DNA from: JAIRVZ01 sp031553755
GTDB taxonomy: Bacteria > Bacteroidota > Bacteroidia > Bacteroidales > Azobacteroidaceae
Assembly: GCA_031553755.1 (NCBI GenBank)
Contig: JAVBKZ010000035.1
Coordinates: forward strand, 1 to 7,498
Direction of reading: 5' to 3'
DNA length: 7,498 nucleotides
Below are positions 6,777-7,498 of this stretch, in pieces. The notes beneath the pieces were generated by a model that saw nothing but the letters and a program-made list of their open reading frames with translations, had not been told where the DNA came from and made no database searches. Positions within the stretch are counted from its first letter, which is position 1; each line of letters begins with the position of its first letter. The position numbers were made by a program, and so were the translations under genes.

Positions 6777-6806
6777 TTTGTTTTTTAAAATAAAGTCGTA
6801 CCTTTG
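6777..6806 (+). promoter_or_regulatory. Promoter of the tRNA-Met gene
   Basis: TTTG at 6777-6780, an 18-nt spacer, then TACCTTTG at 6799-6806: a textbook Bacteroidetes primary-sigma promoter and the best in the window. Transcription should start near 6812, about 22 nt before the tRNA. It begins only 14 nt past the MoxR stop, so readthrough from the operon is also possible. Confidence 0.8.
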
Positions 6807-6833
6807 CGCCACGAAAATAAAACATAATATATT

Positions 6834-6907
6834 GGCGCGATAGCTCAGCTGGTTAGAGCGCATGATTCATAATCATGAGGTCCCCAGTTCAATCCTGGGT
6901 CGCGCTA
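6834..6907 (+). tRNA. tRNA-Met (anticodon CAU, elongator type)
   Basis: A complete cloverleaf: acceptor 6834-6840 with 6900-6906, D stem GCTC/GAGC (6843-6846, 6856-6859), anticodon stem CATGA/TCATG with loop TTCATAA and anticodon CAT at 6868-6870, variable loop AGGTC, T stem CCCAG/CTGGG with loop TTCAATC. The discriminator is A6907. The first acceptor pair is G-U (6834 with 6906). The 3' CCA is not encoded and must be added after transcription. The anticodon stem lacks the three G-C pairs of initiator tRNA. CAU could also belong to the lysidine-modified tRNA-Ile2, but the acceptor and arms read more like elongator Met. Confidence 0.95.
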
Positions 6908-6911
6908 CTTG

Positions 6912-6950
6912 AAAAGTCAGTACTTTACGGTGCTGGCTTTTTTTGTTTTT
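6912..6950 (+). terminator. Rho-independent terminator of the tRNA transcript
   Basis: A 12-bp stem (6912-6923 with 6930-6941, including two G-U pairs and an A/T-only base) closes a six-base loop, and the 3' arm runs into T7-G-T5. It sits 5 nt after the tRNA, so the transcript ends just past the mature 3' end. Confidence 0.88.
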
Positions 6951-7104
6951 ACAATCCTCTATTTTTAAAAACGACAGGCATACATTCAAAACTGTCCATT
7001 GTTACCACTCCGGGATAAGAGCCGTATAGTAGACGCGATTCAAGGTTTTAACGACATAGTTATATATTTATTGCAGAATTAGTAATCCGGAAACAATCAT
7101 TCTA
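6951..7104. other. Intergenic DNA, no gene seen
   Basis: After the tRNA terminator about 150 nt show no ORF, promoter match or RNA gene I can recognise. It leads into the inverted repeat and the tandem array; from the terminator to the start codon at 7454 there are about 500 nt without a recognisable gene. Confidence 0.5.
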
Positions 7105-7130
7105 TTGCCGTCAGTTCAAACTGACGGCAA
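7105..7130. repeat. Perfect 12-bp inverted repeat
   Basis: TTGCCGTCAGTT and AACTGACGGCAA are exact inverse complements separated by CA, so RNA from either strand forms a strong GC-containing hairpin. No T tract follows on either strand, so it is not a standard intrinsic terminator. It could be a REP-like dispersed palindrome, an RNA stability element or a dyad protein site; the sequence alone does not say. Confidence 0.85.
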
Positions 7131-7159
7131 GGGATAAGATACCCAACAATGTTCAGGAA

Positions 7160-7271
7160 CGTGTCTTTATAAGGATATGCTTCGTGTCCTTATAAGGAGG
7201 TGCTTCGTGTCTTTATAAGGAGGTGCTTCGTGTCTTTATAAGGATGTGTTTCGTGTCTTTATAAGGAGATG
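7160..7271 (+). repeat. Tandem array, about 4.9 copies of a 23-bp unit
   Basis: Units start at 7160, 7183, 7206, 7229 and 7252 with consensus CGTGTCTTTATAAGGAGGTG plus CTT; the last is cut after 20 nt. Every unit holds a near-palindrome CYTTATAAGG (perfect CCTTATAAGG in the second). Across each junction TATAAGGA can pair with the next unit's TCYTTATA, leaving a CTT-centred apex, so a plus-strand RNA could form up to four hairpins. No ORF runs through it, and there are no CRISPR-like unique spacers. Confidence 0.9.
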
Positions 7272-7277
7272 AAAATT

Positions 7278-7295
7278 TTTATTCATGCGAATAAA
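7278..7295. repeat. Small inverted repeat TTTATTC-ATGC-GAATAAA
   Basis: A 7-bp perfect AT-rich inverted repeat with a 4-nt loop, lying between the tandem array and the terminator-like hairpin. It is weak alone and is recorded as part of the structured intergenic stretch. Confidence 0.5.
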
Positions 7296-7315
7296 GATTT
7301 ATAGGACAAAGACTA

Positions 7316-7346
7316 AAAGACAAGCCTTTTTGTCTTTATTTTTTTG
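7316..7346 (+). terminator. Second terminator-like hairpin
   Basis: AAAGACAA (7316-7323) pairs perfectly with TTGTCTTT (7330-7337) around GCCTTT and is followed by ATT and a long T run ending at 7345. On the plus strand this has the form of an intrinsic terminator with a weak AT-rich stem. No coding gene precedes it after the tRNA terminator, so it would end either readthrough or an unannotated RNA. Confidence 0.6.
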
Positions 7347-7366
7347 TCAAAATTAGGAATTTTCCA

Positions 7367-7429
7367 CCCGTTAAGAAATTAATTTTTTAAAACCTTAAAA
7401 ATCAGTACTTTGAAAATCGCCCGTTAAGA
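7367..7429 (+). repeat. 10-bp direct repeat CCCGTTAAGA upstream of the right-edge gene
   Basis: CCCGTTAAGA occurs at 7367-7376 and 7420-7429, each followed by an A/T-rich run. The pair flanks a promoter-like TACTTTG (7406-7412), so a regulator-binding role is possible but unproven. Confidence 0.45.
7406..7412 (+). promoter_or_regulatory. Weak promoter-like element for the right-edge gene
   Basis: TACTTTG is one base short of TAnnTTTG, with a T run about 18 nt upstream in place of TTTG. It would start transcription near 7418, about 35 nt before the ATG at 7454. Listed as tentative. Confidence 0.3.
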
Positions 7430-7453
7430 TCACTTTTTTCTAAATTTACCATT

Positions 7454-7498
7454 ATGTCAAAAAAAATTACTATTATATTTGTCGCAACGAAAGGCATT
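7454..7498 (+). CDS. N-terminus of an unidentified protein, cut by the window edge
   Basis: An ATG at 7454 opens 15 codons without a stop up to the window end, giving MSKKITIIFVATKGI. The pattern of basic residues followed by a hydrophobic beta strand ending in an A-T-K turn is typical of cytosolic alpha/beta enzymes, and recalls the start of nucleoside-phosphorylase-fold proteins such as futalosine hydrolase. Fifteen residues cannot establish that. An A/T-rich leader without Shine-Dalgarno fits the other genes here. The TATATTTG at 7474-7481 lies inside the coding frame and is probably chance. Confidence 0.55.
   Translation, partial: MSKKITIIFVATKGI

Noticed and set aside
7160..7271. CRISPR array
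   Set aside because: The units are directly contiguous with a 23-bp period and no unique spacers; no cas genes.
6834..7271. Integration (att) site at the tRNA 3' end
   Set aside because: I found no direct repeat of the tRNA 3' end downstream and no integrase in the window.
7268..7303. Mini-ORF MKIFIHANKDL with AAGGAG just before the ATG
   Set aside because: Eleven codons only, with the purine run touching the ATG, so spacing is wrong; the AAGGAG is part of the tandem repeat.
7474..7481. TATATTTG as a promoter -7 element
   Set aside because: Exact match to TAnnTTTG but it lies inside the coding frame that begins at 7454 and has no -33 partner.

Overview
The window looks like a chromosomal segment from a low-GC member of the Bacteroidetes, probably Bacteroidales. 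Three things point there. Promoters fit the Bacteroidetes pattern (TTTG, about 18-20 nt, TAnnTTTG); the clearest lies before the tRNA gene. Shine-Dalgarno sequences are absent before nearly every gene. The protein set (RDD, SpoIIM-like, DUF4129, DUF4350 and a MoxR ATPase in one block) is a familiar Bacteroidetes neighbourhood. I see no prophage, transposase, CRISPR array or plasmid gene.

Layout, left to right. Positions 36-430 hold a small minus-strand unit: a promoter, an A/C-rich leader, a 49-codon ORF for an Asn-rich single-pass membrane peptide, and a terminator. Positions 430-690 are AT-rich intergenic DNA with weak purine-rich repeats. Positions 691-1800 hold a two-gene minus-strand unit: an RDD-family membrane protein, then a 121-residue protein of unknown function 3 nt downstream. 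A divergent promoter region (about 1801-1941) separates it from a tight five-gene plus-strand operon (1942-6763): SpoIIM-like membrane protein, six-TM membrane protein, DUF4129 protein, DUF4350 protein and MoxR AAA+ ATPase. A tRNA-Met(CAU) with its own promoter and terminator follows at 6834-6907. Positions 6951-7453 have no gene but are highly structured: a perfect 12-bp inverted repeat, about five tandem copies of a 23-bp unit that can fold into hairpins, a second terminator-like hairpin and a 10-bp direct repeat. The first 15 codons of another gene begin at 7454.

How the genes may work together: MoxR ATPases are generally thought to act as chaperones that remodel or activate partner proteins. 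Here the ATPase is co-transcribed with four membrane proteins, two of which have soluble domains beside the membrane (DUF4129 and DUF4350). With the divergent RDD gene this suggests one envelope-associated assembly. The usual MoxR partner, a DUF58/VWA-like protein, is not next to moxR; a tRNA gene takes that place. The most interesting non-coding signals are the 23-bp array and a 12-nt self-complementarity between the small ORF's Asn codons and its own terminator loop.
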